Origin: JANLYQ01 sp031365725
GTDB lineage: Bacteria; Actinomycetota; Actinomycetes; JACCUZ01
Assembly: GCA_031365725.1 (NCBI GenBank)
Contig: JANLYQ010000044.1
Location: 1 to 18,412 of the forward strand
Reading direction: 5' to 3'
DNA: 18,412 nucleotides
How positions within the stretch are numbered: the first letter of the stretch is position 1; every line of letters starts with the position of its first letter. The notes under the pieces are model-generated. The model ran no database searches and was not told the DNA's origin. It saw only the letters and a program-made list of their open reading frames with translations. Below are positions 5,942 through 13,396 of the stretch, piece by piece. A program made the position numbers and the translations under genes.

Positions 5942-8626
5942 TTACGAGCCGCCATCACCGCGCAATGTCGCGAGCACGCTGTCCATCTCCTCAGGTGTGA
6001 CCAAGACGTCACGCGCCCTCGACCCCTCGGACGGCCCGACGATGCCGCGGCTCTCCATGAGGTCCATCAGCCGGCCCGCCTTCGCGAAGCCGACCCGCAG
6101 CTTGCGCTGCAACATCGACGTCGAACCGAACTGCGTGGTGATCACCAGCTCGGCGGCCTGGCAGAGCAGGTCGAGGTCGTCACCGACCTCCTCCTCGATC
6201 TCGCGCCGGGAGCTCTGCGGCGCGGTGACGTCCTCGCGGTAGGTCGGCTGCAGCTGGCTCTTGCAGTGCTCGACGACCGCGACGATCTCGGCCTCCGTGA
6301 CCCACGCACCTTGCATCCGCATCGCCTTGCTGGTGCCCATCGGCAGGAACAGACCGTCGCCCTGGCCGACCAGCTTCTCCGCGCCCGCCTGGTCGAGGAT
6401 GACCCGGCTGTCGGCCAGGCTGCTGGTGGCGAAGGACAGTCGCGAGGGCACGTTGGCCTTGATCAGGCCGGTGACGACGTCGACCGACGGTCGCTGGGTG
6501 GCAAGAACGAGGTGGATGCCGGCTGCGCGTGCCAGTTGGGTGATGCGCACGATCGAGTCCTCGACGTCGCGCGGGGCGACCATCATCAGGTCGGCGAGCT
6601 CGTCGACGACCACGAGCAGATAGGGGTACGGCGTCAGCACGCGCTCACTGCCCGGCGGGACGGTCACCGTGCCGGCCTTCACTGCCCGGTTGAAGTCATC
6701 GACGTGGCGGAAACCGAAGGCGGCCAGATCGTCGTACCGCAGGTCCATCTCGCGCACGACCCATTGCAGCGCCTCGGCTGCCTTCTTCGGGTTGGTGATG
6801 ATCGGGGTGATCAGGTGCGGCACGCCCTCGTAGGCCGTGAGCTCGACCCGCTTGGGGTCCACCAGCACCATGCGCACCTCATCGGGGGTCGACCGCAGCA
6901 GCAGCGAGGTGATCATCGAGTTGACGAAGCTCGACTTGCCCGAACCGGTGGCGCCGGCGACGAGCAGGTGCGGCATCTTCGCGAGGTTCGCGACGACGAA
7001 GCCGCCCTCGACGTCCTTGCCGAGACCGACCAGCATCGGGTGGTGGTCGTTGCGCGCGACGGCCGACCGCATGACGTCGCCGAGGCTCACCACCTCCTTG
7101 TCCACGTTGGGGATCTCGATGCCGATGGCGGACTTGCCGGGGATCGGCGACAGGATGCGCACGTCCGCGCTCGCCACGGCGTAGGCGATGTTCTTGCTCA
7201 ACGCCGTTACTCGCTCGACCTTGACGGCGTTGCCGAGCTCGACCTCGTAGCGAGTGACGGTCGGGCCGCGGGTGTAGCCGGTCACCTGCGCGTCGATCCC
7301 GAACTGCTCGAGCACCTCGGTCAGTGACTCGACGACTGCATCGCTGGCCTTGGATCGCGGCTTGTGCTCACTGCCTTCGCGCAGGACGTCGGCGGCGGGC
7401 AGGGAGTAGGTCACGTCGCCGGACAGCTGCAGCTGCTCGACCCGCGCCGGCATGGGCGAGTGGTCCGGCGGGGGCTTGGTGCCGGCGCTGCCGGCCGTCG
7501 GATCCGTTGCGGCGTCGGGCATCTCCTCGGACCGGGCGACCACCGATGCGTCGTACGGCGCATGGCCGGACGTGCCGGGCTCGTCGGCCGAGTCCTCGGC
7601 CATGGAGCCCTGACGACGACGGGGCCGCCTGCGCTTGAGCGGCTCGAGAGGCTCCAGCGGGACGAGGTCGCCGGTGTGGTCGGCTGCGTCGGCGTCAGTG
7701 TCGGCGTCGTCGGCCGGCCGGTGCATCAGCCACGCCAGCACGGCACGCGCCCGGTTCGGCAGGGCATGCAGCGGCGTGGCTGTGACCACCAGGAGGCCGA
7801 AGACGAGGACGAGCACGAGCAGGGGCACGGCGACGTACGCCGAGACGGCGGCGACCAGCGGCGAGGAGACGAGGTAGCCGAGGTAGCCACCGCCCTGGCG
7901 CAGCGCGGTCGGGTGCGAGGGATCGGGCAAGCCGCGGGCGAGGTGCACCAGGCCGAGGACCGAGAGCACGACGGCGCCGAGTCCGATGCCGATGCGGCCG
8001 CCGGACTCGGCGTCCCGCGGATGGCGCAGGATGCGGATGCCCAGGGCCACCACGGCCAGGGGAAGCACGAGTCCGACCCTGCCGAAGGTCCCGGAGACCA
8101 CGGCGTGCACCGCCCGTCCCACTACTCCGGACAGGCTCCACCACTCGACGGCGGCCACCAGGACAGCCAGACCGATCAGCCCGAGACCGATGCCGTCGCG
8201 GCGGTGGGCCGGGTCAAGATCGCGGGCGCTGGACCCGATCCGCCGGGCCAGTGCGCCGACGACGTGGGCGAGCCCGAGCCAGACCCCGCGTGCCGCGCGG
8301 ATCGGCCACGGCAGCGCGGCGGTGGTCGTGCTGCGGCCGCGGGTAGCGGACCTGCTCGAGCCGGACCTCGTACCCGACCTGGTCCTGCTGGAGCCGGATC
8401 GCGTCGAGCCGGACCTGGTCGAGCCGGACCTGGTGGAACCGGACCTGGCGGCGTTGGAGCGCGACGAGCCGGAGCGTGTGGACCCTGCGCCGGTCGACGC
8501 GGCCCCCGAGCCGCCGCCCGTCCTGCCTGAGCGGCTCAAGCGGCCTGAACCGCTCGCGCTGTCCGAGCCGCTGGACCCGATCGAACTGCCAGAGCGGCTG
8601 GGATGGGCGGAGGTACGGGTTGCCAT
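5942..8626 (-). CDS. ftsK: DNA translocase FtsK
   Basis: An 894-residue hexameric ATP-driven DNA translocase that clears chromosome termini from the division septum. An N-terminal Ser/Gly/Arg/Thr-rich region (~1-100) contains SGSTR repeats. Membrane segments follow at about 146-166, 181-200, 212-231 and 250-287. A charged linker (~300-420) leads to the motor: alpha domain (~425-530), Walker A GATGSGKS (558-565), Walker B LLVVVDE (~670-676), RecA-like core to ~790. The C-terminal gamma winged helix (~818-876) is the module that reads KOPS/SRS-type polarity sequences. Size and architecture agree with mycobacterial Rv2748c. ATG at 8626 lacks a Shine-Dalgarno; TAGCCT lies 6 nt upstream. The stop is TAA, whereas the other complete genes here end in TGA. 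Confidence 0.97.
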   Translation of the reverse strand: MATRTSAHPSRSGSSIGSSGSDSASGSGRLSRSGRTGGGSGAASTGAGSTRSGSSRSNAARSGSTRSGSTRSGSTRSGSSRTRSGTRSGSSRSATRGRSTTTAALPWPIRAARGVWLGLAHVVGALARRIGSSARDLDPAHRRDGIGLGLIGLAVLVAAVEWWSLSGVVGRAVHAVVSGTFGRVGLVLPLAVVALGIRILRHPRDAESGGRIGIGLGAVVLSVLGLVHLARGLPDPSHPTALRQGGGYLGYLVSSPLVAAVSAYVAVPLLVLVLVFGLLVVTATPLHALPNRARAVLAWLMHRPADDADTDADAADHTGDLVPLEPLEPLKRRRPRRRQGSMAEDSADEPGTSGHAPYDASVVARSEEMPDAATDPTAGSAGTKPPPDHSPMPARVEQLQLSGDVTYSLPAADVLREGSEHKPRSKASDAVVESLTEVLEQFGIDAQVTGYTRGPTVTRYEVELGNAVKVERVTALSKNIAYAVASADVRILSPIPGKSAIGIEIPNVDKEVVSLGDVMRSAVARNDHHPMLVGLGKDVEGGFVVANLAKMPHLLVAGATGSGKSSFVNSMITSLLLRSTPDEVRMVLVDPKRVELTAYEGVPHLITPIITNPKKAAEALQWVVREMDLRYDDLAAFGFRHVDDFNRAVKAGTVTVPPGSERVLTPYPYLLVVVDELADLMMVAPRDVEDSIVRITQLARAAGIHLVLATQRPSVDVVTGLIKANVPSRLSFATSSLADSRVILDQAGAEKLVGQGDGLFLPMGTSKAMRMQGAWVTEAEIVAVVEHCKSQLQPTYREDVTAPQSSRREIEEEVGDDLDLLCQAAELVITTQFGSTSMLQRKLRVGFAKAGRLMDLMESRGIVGPSEGSRARDVLVTPEEMDSVLATLRGDGGS
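8391..8450. repeat. 15-bp in-frame repeats in the ftsK 5' region
   Basis: Four near-identical 15-bp units (GAGCCGGACCTGGTC on the plus strand, with variants) encode repeats of Ser-Gly-Ser-Thr-Arg on the minus strand within the FtsK N-terminal tail. Diverged copies continue on both sides. The period is a multiple of three, so copy number can change without breaking the gene. Confidence 0.85.
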
Positions 8627-8632
8627 AGGCGG

Positions 8633-8638
8633 AGGCTA
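8633..8638 (-). promoter_or_regulatory. Candidate -10 box of a leaderless ftsK promoter
   Basis: TAGCCT on the minus strand ends 6 nt before the ftsK ATG. The position is that expected for transcription starting at the A of the ATG, and no Shine-Dalgarno is present. The -35 side (GTGGTG at 17 nt) is weak. Confidence 0.35.
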
Positions 8639-8698
8639 CCCGTCAACCCCACCTGCACCACGGGTCTCAGCAGTCTCACCCGCAACGTGTCGCAACCG

Positions 8699-8804
8699 GG
8701 TCCATGCATCGAGCGGCGGAACCTGGTTGTCCCCACGTCTCACGGACGACCAGGTTCCGCCCCTCGATGCGGCCCGACGACCAGGTTCCGCCACTCGATG
8801 GACC
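8699..8804. repeat. MITE/REP-like inverted-repeat element between rnj and ftsK
   Basis: Three copies of a 26-bp unit lie in the 208-bp gap. Copies B (8744-8769) and C (8775-8800) are direct repeats sharing GACGACCAGGTTCCGCC then CTCGATG. Copy A (8707-8732) is inverted and pairs with B at 24 of 26 positions around an 11-nt loop. The outer ends are also inverted: GGTCCA at 8699 against TGGACC ending at 8804, with a 4-nt insertion on the left arm. The whole has the form of a small element of about 106 bp with imperfect terminal inverted repeats. In RNA from rnj, A can pair with B or with C, and the structure may also act as the rnj terminator, although no U-run follows. It encodes no protein. 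Confidence 0.75.
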
Positions 8805-8834
8805 TCGGCTTGGCGCAGCGTCCAGCGGGGAGGC

Positions 8835-10520
8835 TCAGACCTCGACGACCAACGGGATGATCATGGGCCGGCGGCGGTGGGTGTCGCTGACCCATTTGCC
8901 GACCGTGCGCCGGACCAGCTGCTCGAGCTGGCGCTTGTCGCCGATGCCCACGCCGGCGGCGCGCTCCAACGCCTCCTCGACCTTGGCCCGCGCCCCGTCG
9001 AAGACGCTGTCGTCCTCGGCGAAACCGCGGGCGTGGATCTCGGGTCGGCCGGCGACCTTCCCGGTGACGGAGTCGACCACCACCACGACGGAGATGAAGC
9101 CCTCGTCGCGCAGGATCCGACGGTCCTTCAGCGAGGTCTCCGTGACGTCACCGACGCTGGACCCGTCGACGTACACATAGCCGCACGGGACTGCGCCCAC
9201 GATGCTGGCCCGGCCGTCGACGAGGTCGACGACGACGCCGTCCTCGGCGAGCACCGTGCGATCACGCGGTACGCCGGTCAGCACGGCCAGATCGGCGTTG
9301 GCGCGCAGGTGCCGCCACTCACCGTGGACCGGCATCACGTTGCTGGGCCGCACGATGTTGTAGACGTAGAGCAGCTCGCCCGCCGACGCGTGGCCGGACA
9401 CGTGCACCAGTGCGTTGGACTTGTGCACCACCGTCGCGCCCCAGCGCGACAGCCCGTTGATGACCCGGAAGACGGGGTTCTCGTTGCCGGGGATCAGCGA
9501 CGAGGCGAGGATCACCGTGTCGCCCTCGCCGATACGGATGAAGTGGTCGCGGTTGGCGATACGGGACAGCGCCGACATCGGCTCGCCCTGCGACCCGGTG
9601 CAGATCAGCACGATCTTGTCGTCGGGCAGGTCGTCGAGCGCCTTGACGTCGACCATCAGCCCGGCCGGCACATCGAGGTAGCCGAGGTCGCGGGCGATGC
9701 CCATGTTGCGCACCATCGACCGACCGACAAAAGCTGCCTTGCGCTTGTGCTTGGCGGCTGTGTCGAGCACCTGCTGCACCCGGTGCACGTGGCTGGCGAA
9801 GGACGCGACGATGACGCGCTTGGTGGCGTTGGCGAAGACCCGGTCGAGGACCGCGGTGATGTCGCGCTCGGGAGTGGTGAAGCCGGGTACCTCGGCGTTG
9901 GTCGAGTCCGACAGCAGCAGGTCGACGCCCTCGTCACCGAGGCGGGCGAAGGCCCGCAGGTCGGTGAGCCGGCCGTCCAGCGGCAGCTGGTCCATCTTGA
10001 AGTCCCCGGTGTGCAGGACCAGCCCGGCAGGGGTGCGGATCGCCACAGCGAGCGCGTCCGGGATCGAGTGGTTCACCGCGATGAACTCGCAGTCGAAGGG
10101 GCCGACGCGTTCGCGCTGCCCCTCCTTGACCTCGAGGGTGTAGGGCTTGATCCGGTGCTCCTGCAGCTTTCCCTCGACCATCGCGAGGGTCAGCCGCGAC
10201 CCGATCAGCGGGATGTCGGCCTTCTCGCGCAGCAGGTAGGGCACGGCGCCGATGTGGTCTTCGTGGCCATGGGTCAGGACGATGCCCTCGACCTTGTCTA
10301 GGCGGTCCCGGATGTAGTCGAAGTCAGGCAGGATCAGGTCGACGCCGGGCTGGAAGTCCTCGGGGAACAGCACCCCGCAGTCGACGATGAGCAACCGACC
10401 GTCGTACTCGAAGACGGTCATGTTGCGGCCGACCTCGCCGAGACCGCCGAGGGCGACGACGCGCAGCCCTCCGGTCGGCAGCTCCGGTGGCAGCTTCAGC
10501 TCGGGGTGGGGATGACTCAT
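8835..10520 (-). CDS. rnj: Ribonuclease J
   Basis: A 561-residue beta-CASP metallo-beta-lactamase ribonuclease with 5'-3' exonuclease and endonuclease activity in mRNA decay and rRNA maturation. The zinc site is visible: HGHEDH (His84, His86, Asp88, His89), His151 in VNHSIPD, and Asp173 in HTGDF. The beta-CASP domain follows with SFASHVHR, CTGSQGEPMSALSR and SGHASAGEL; the C-terminal domain (~450-561) is normal in length. Similar to mycobacterial Rv2752c. ATG at 10520 has GAGGAG 8 nt upstream, and this Shine-Dalgarno overlaps the dapA stop. It is last in thyA-dfrA-dapA-rnj, and the dapA-rnj pair is conserved in actinobacteria. Confidence 0.96.
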   Translation of the reverse strand: MSHPHPELKLPPELPTGGLRVVALGGLGEVGRNMTVFEYDGRLLIVDCGVLFPEDFQPGVDLILPDFDYIRDRLDKVEGIVLTHGHEDHIGAVPYLLREKADIPLIGSRLTLAMVEGKLQEHRIKPYTLEVKEGQRERVGPFDCEFIAVNHSIPDALAVAIRTPAGLVLHTGDFKMDQLPLDGRLTDLRAFARLGDEGVDLLLSDSTNAEVPGFTTPERDITAVLDRVFANATKRVIVASFASHVHRVQQVLDTAAKHKRKAAFVGRSMVRNMGIARDLGYLDVPAGLMVDVKALDDLPDDKIVLICTGSQGEPMSALSRIANRDHFIRIGEGDTVILASSLIPGNENPVFRVINGLSRWGATVVHKSNALVHVSGHASAGELLYVYNIVRPSNVMPVHGEWRHLRANADLAVLTGVPRDRTVLAEDGVVVDLVDGRASIVGAVPCGYVYVDGSSVGDVTETSLKDRRILRDEGFISVVVVVDSVTGKVAGRPEIHARGFAEDDSVFDGARAKVEEALERAAGVGIGDKRQLEQLVRRTVGKWVSDTHRRRPMIIPLVVEV

Positions 10521-10532
10521 GCAGGCAGCTCC

Positions 10533-11432
10533 TCAGGAGACGCCGGGCAGCGCCGCACGGAGCAGCTCGACCTCGGCGTCAGTAGCAGGCAGAAGGGGCG
10601 GTCGGACGGCGCGCGAGCCGAGGACTCCCCGCAGCTGGAGGGCGGCCTTGACGCGCACCGCTCCCTGCGAGCTGCGGTCCATGATGGCGCGCACCGACGG
10701 CAGCAGTCGGCGGTGGATTGCCAGAGCAGTGGGCAGATCGCTGCGGCGCACGGCGTCGACCATGGCGGCGTAGTCGTCGCCGTGCACGTGCCCGACGACG
10801 CTGACGACGCCGGTGCCGCCGTGGGTGAGCCACGCGAGGTTCATCGGGTCGTCGCCGGAGTAGTAGGCGAGCCCGCCCTCGGCCATCACCTGCGAGCCCC
10901 CGAACAGGTCGCCCTTGGCGTCCTTCACCGCCAGCACCCGTTCGTGCTCGGCGAGGCGCAGCAGCGACGGCGTCTCGATCGCCGTACCGGTGCGACCCGG
11001 GATGTCGTAGAGCATCACCGGTAGCTCGACCGCGTCGGCGACAGCAGTGAAGTGTGCGACCAGAGCGTCCTGCGGGGGCTTGTTGTAGTACGGCGTAACC
11101 AGCAGCAGACCGTGCGCCCCGGCCTTCTCGGCGGCGCGGGACAGCTCGATGGTGTGCTGGGTCGCGTTGGTGCCGGTGCCGGCCACGACGCGGGCCCGGT
11201 CACCGACCGCCTCGACCACGGCACGGACGAGGAGATCCTTCTCCTCGTCGCTGGTGGTGGGCGACTCACCGGTCGTCCCGTTGATGACCAGCCCGTCATG
11301 GCCGTGGTCGACCAGGTGGGAGGCCAACCGCCGGGCAGCATCGAGGTCGAGGGAGCCGTCGTCGGTGAAGGGTGTCGCCATGGCGGTGAGCACCCGACCG
11401 AAGGCAGCCGCAGCGCTCTCGTCGGGGGACAT
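10533..11432 (-). CDS. dapA: 4-hydroxy-tetrahydrodipicolinate synthase
   Basis: A 299-residue (beta/alpha)8-barrel enzyme that condenses pyruvate with aspartate semialdehyde, the first committed step to diaminopimelate and lysine. Visible motifs: NGTTGES (~51-57, with the active-site Thr), LLVTPYYNKPPQ (~110-121), LYDIPGRTG (~141-149, with the catalytic Tyr), and AVKDAKGD where Lys170 should form the Schiff base with pyruvate. Length is normal. ATG at 11432 follows the dfrA stop by 5 nt with GAGGG between, so it is translationally coupled. DapB, the next enzyme in the pathway, lies 3 kb away at 14485-15231 on the same strand but in another transcription unit, separated by the plus-strand azlCD cassette. 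Confidence 0.96.
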   Translation of the reverse strand: MSPDESAAAAFGRVLTAMATPFTDDGSLDLDAARRLASHLVDHGHDGLVINGTTGESPTTSDEEKDLLVRAVVEAVGDRARVVAGTGTNATQHTIELSRAAEKAGAHGLLLVTPYYNKPPQDALVAHFTAVADAVELPVMLYDIPGRTGTAIETPSLLRLAEHERVLAVKDAKGDLFGGSQVMAEGGLAYYSGDDPMNLAWLTHGGTGVVSVVGHVHGDDYAAMVDAVRRSDLPTALAIHRRLLPSVRAIMDRSSQGAVRVKAALQLRGVLGSRAVRPPLLPATDAEVELLRAALPGVS

Positions 11433-11437
11433 GACCC

Positions 11438-11938
11438 TCAGGCTATCGGCGTACGACGGCAGAGGGTGCGCACCCGGTAGGCCAGCCCGGTGCGCGAGGT
11501 CAGCCAGCCCTCGGCAGGCTCCCGCGCCTGCTCGGCCCACTCCGCGCCGAGTGCCGGGGCGAAGGTGTCGCCGGTCACCTCCAGGTCGATGTCGGTCACC
11601 ACAGCGCGATCGGCAAGCGGCAGCGCCGCGGCGAACACGCTGGCTCCCCCGATCACCCAGACCTCGCCGCCACGGTCCACCGCCACCTCGATGCTGCCGA
11701 CTACCTCCGCACCCGGAGCCGACCATCCGGGGGTGCGGGTCAGGACGACGTTGTCCCGCCCGGGCAGCGGGCGCACCGACGCGGGCAGCGACTCCCAGGT
11801 CGCACGGCCCATCACCACCGTCGCACCCATGGTCAGCGCCTTGAACCTCGCGAGGTCCTCGGGCAGCTGCCACGGCAGTCCACCGTCGGCGCCGATAACA
11901 CCCCCGCGCGCCTGCGCCCACACCAACCCGACCGTCAC
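11438..11938 (-). CDS. dfrA: Dihydrofolate reductase
   Basis: A 166-residue NADPH-dependent enzyme that regenerates tetrahydrofolate from the dihydrofolate made by ThyA. VWAQARGGVIG opens the first strand; LPWQLPEDLARF carries the catalytic acid Asp28, the equivalent of Asp27 in M. tuberculosis DfrA. VVMGRATWESLP, PLPGRDNVVLTR and WVIGGASVF are the other family motifs. GTG at 11938 gives an N-terminus matching the mycobacterial protein. No Shine-Dalgarno is seen: the GTG overlaps the TGA of a 13-codon ORF that itself overlaps the end of thyA. Pairing of thyA with dfrA is common and metabolically sensible. Confidence 0.95.
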   Translation of the reverse strand: MTVGLVWAQARGGVIGADGGLPWQLPEDLARFKALTMGATVVMGRATWESLPASVRPLPGRDNVVLTRTPGWSAPGAEVVGSIEVAVDRGGEVWVIGGASVFAAALPLADRAVVTDIDLEVTGDTFAPALGAEWAEQAREPAEGWLTSRTGLAYRVRTLCRRTPIA

Positions 11939-11976
11939 GCCGTCACCGTCACGACCGGCGATGTCGACGCCGTCAT
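11935..11976 (-). CDS. 13-codon ORF bridging thyA and dfrA
   Basis: ATG at 11976 overlaps the thyA stop (ATGA). The frame reads MTASTSPVVTVTA and stops with a TGA that overlaps the dfrA start (GTGA). The 34-nt gap between thyA and dfrA is thus wholly covered by one tiny frame with perfect overlaps at both ends. It most likely carries ribosomes from thyA to dfrA instead of making a functional peptide. Three GTGACG hexamers occur near its end. Translation is inferred only. Confidence 0.4.
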   Translation of the reverse strand: MTASTSPVVTVTA

Positions 11977-12803
11977 ACCGCGACGGGTGCCTTCAACGCC
12001 GGGTGGTGCTGGTAGTCGAGGATCTCGACGTCCTCGTAGACGTGGTCGAACAGGGTCTCCGCGGGCCGCAACACCAGGCGGGGAAAGGGGAACGGCTCGC
12101 GGGACAGCTGCTCGTGCACCTGGTCGAGGTGATTGTCGTAGATGTGGCAGTCCCCGCCGGTCCAGACGAAGTCGCCGGGCACCAGCCCCACCTGAGCGGC
12201 CACCATGTGCGTGAGCAACGCGTAGCTGGCGATGTTGAACGGCACGCCGAGGAACAGGTCGGCGCTGCGTTGGTAGAGCTGGCAGGACAGCCGCCCGTCG
12301 GCGACGTGGAACTGGAACAGCGTGTGGCACGGCGGCAGCGCCATCGCCGGGATCTCGCCGACGTTCCATGCCGACACGATCAGCCGGCGCGAGTGCGGGT
12401 CGGTGCGCAGGGTGTGCAGCAGCTGGCTGATCTGGTCGATGTGCTGCCCGTCCGGGGTCGGCCAGGACCGCCACTGCACGCCGTACACCGGTCCGAGGTC
12501 GCCATCGGGGGCGGCCCACTCGTCCCAGATCGTGACGCCGTGCTCGCGGAGCCAGCCGACGTTGCGGTCGCCACGCAGGAACCACAGCAGCTCGTACACG
12601 ATCGACCGCAGGTGCACCCGCTTGGTCGTGATGAGCGGGAAGCCGCGGGACAGGTCGTAGCGCATCTGATGCCCGAAGACGCTGCGCGACCCGGTGCCGG
12701 TCCGGTCCGGGCGCGGTGAGCCGTGCTCGAGGACGTGCCGAAGCAGGTCCTCGTACTGGTGGTCGACGGGGGGCGGGTCGGCCGCGGGGCTCGGTTCGGG
12801 CAC
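11973..12803 (-). CDS. thyA: Thymidylate synthase (ThyA type)
   Basis: A 276-residue folate-dependent thymidylate synthase, converting dUMP to dTMP with methylene-tetrahydrofolate. The nucleophile is Cys159 in ALPPCHTLFQF. Other family segments are DRTGTGSRSVFG (~33-44), LITTKRVH, YGVQWRSW, the SADLFLGVPFNIASYALLTH block (~180-199) and GDCHIYDNH (~217-225). An N-terminal extension of ~12 Pro/Ala-rich residues precedes the core, starting at GTG 12803. No Shine-Dalgarno; TACGAT ends 7 nt before the GTG, which suggests leaderless transcription. It is first in the unit with dfrA, dapA and rnj. In M. tuberculosis the flavin-dependent ThyX sits beside dapA; here ThyA occupies this neighbourhood and no thyX is visible. 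Confidence 0.96.
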   Translation of the reverse strand: MPEPSPAADPPPVDHQYEDLLRHVLEHGSPRPDRTGTGSRSVFGHQMRYDLSRGFPLITTKRVHLRSIVYELLWFLRGDRNVGWLREHGVTIWDEWAAPDGDLGPVYGVQWRSWPTPDGQHIDQISQLLHTLRTDPHSRRLIVSAWNVGEIPAMALPPCHTLFQFHVADGRLSCQLYQRSADLFLGVPFNIASYALLTHMVAAQVGLVPGDFVWTGGDCHIYDNHLDQVHEQLSREPFPFPRLVLRPAETLFDHVYEDVEILDYQHHPALKAPVAV

Positions 12804-12810
12804 GTCCCCG

Positions 12811-12816
12811 ATCGTA
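12811..12816 (-). promoter_or_regulatory. Candidate -10 box of a leaderless thyA promoter
   Basis: TACGAT on the minus strand is a good TANNNT box ending 7 nt before the thyA GTG. The -35 region is not evident. It lies in the 50-bp gap between divergent thyA and the GNAT gene. Confidence 0.4.
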
Positions 12817-12853
12817 GGCGTCCGGAGTCCGAGGGGCCTGAGAGGATCGCGGC

Positions 12854-13396
12854 ATGGCCGACGTGAGTGTGCGCCCGACTGTGCCCGCCGAGGCCCCGGA
12901 GCTGGCCCGCATCCAGGCGGCGGTCTGGTCGCAGGTCCACAGCGCCTCGCTGCCGGCCGACCTGCTCGAGGCGGTGGGCTCCGCCGAGGCCGCCGAGCAG
13001 TGGCGCGCCGCCGTAGCCGCTCCCCCGTCCGCGCGGCACCGGGTGATGACCGCGCTGGCCGAAGACACGGTGGTCGGCTTCGCCGCCGTCGTCCCCGCCA
13101 CCGACCCCGACCTCGATCCCGCCGTCGACGCCGAGCTGATGGCGTTGTACGTCGATCCGCAGGCGACCGGCGCCGGGCACGGGTCCCGGCTGGTCAACGC
13201 GGCCGTCGACCTCGCCCGCGACGCCGGTTTCACGGCAGTGCACGTCTGGACCGCCGAGGCCGAGACCGACCTGCGTGGCTTCCTCGCCGGAGCCGGCTGG
13301 GCGGCCGACGGTGCGACCCGTGAGCTGGACCTGCGCGGTGACGGCGAGGTCCTCGTGACCCAGACCCGGCTCGGCGCGAGCCTCTCCGAACCGTGA
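12854..13396 (+). CDS. GNAT-family N-acetyltransferase
   Basis: A 180-residue acetyltransferase-fold protein. Motif A is clear: ELMALYVDPQATGAGHGSRL (~94-113), with the acetyl-CoA pyrophosphate loop Q103-x-x-G106-x-G108-x-G110. It is followed by AVHVWTAEAETDLRGFLAGA, the usual motif B region with a bulge, and a closing strand near 155-172. The substrate cannot be predicted. ATG at 12854 has AGAGGA 7-8 nt upstream. Its TGA overlaps the GTG of azlC (GTGA), so it is translationally coupled to the AzlCD exporter. A functional link with amino-acid export is inference. Confidence 0.9.
   Translation: MADVSVRPTVPAEAPELARIQAAVWSQVHSASLPADLLEAVGSAEAAEQWRAAVAAPPSARHRVMTALAEDTVVGFAAVVPATDPDLDPAVDAELMALYVDPQATGAGHGSRLVNAAVDLARDAGFTAVHVWTAEAETDLRGFLAGAGWAADGATRELDLRGDGEVLVTQTRLGASLSEP

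Noticed and set aside
5792..7327. A 511-codon plus-strand open frame opposite ftsK and the RodZ-like gene
   Set aside because: Antisense to the conserved FtsK motor domain; composition typical of GC-driven shadows.
7986..10301. A 771-codon plus-strand open frame opposite ftsK and rnj
   Set aside because: It is antisense to two genes with complete catalytic motifs, crosses the gap between them, and its residues (Asp/Val/Arg/Gly-rich) are the expected mirror of GC-rich codons. No family resemblance.
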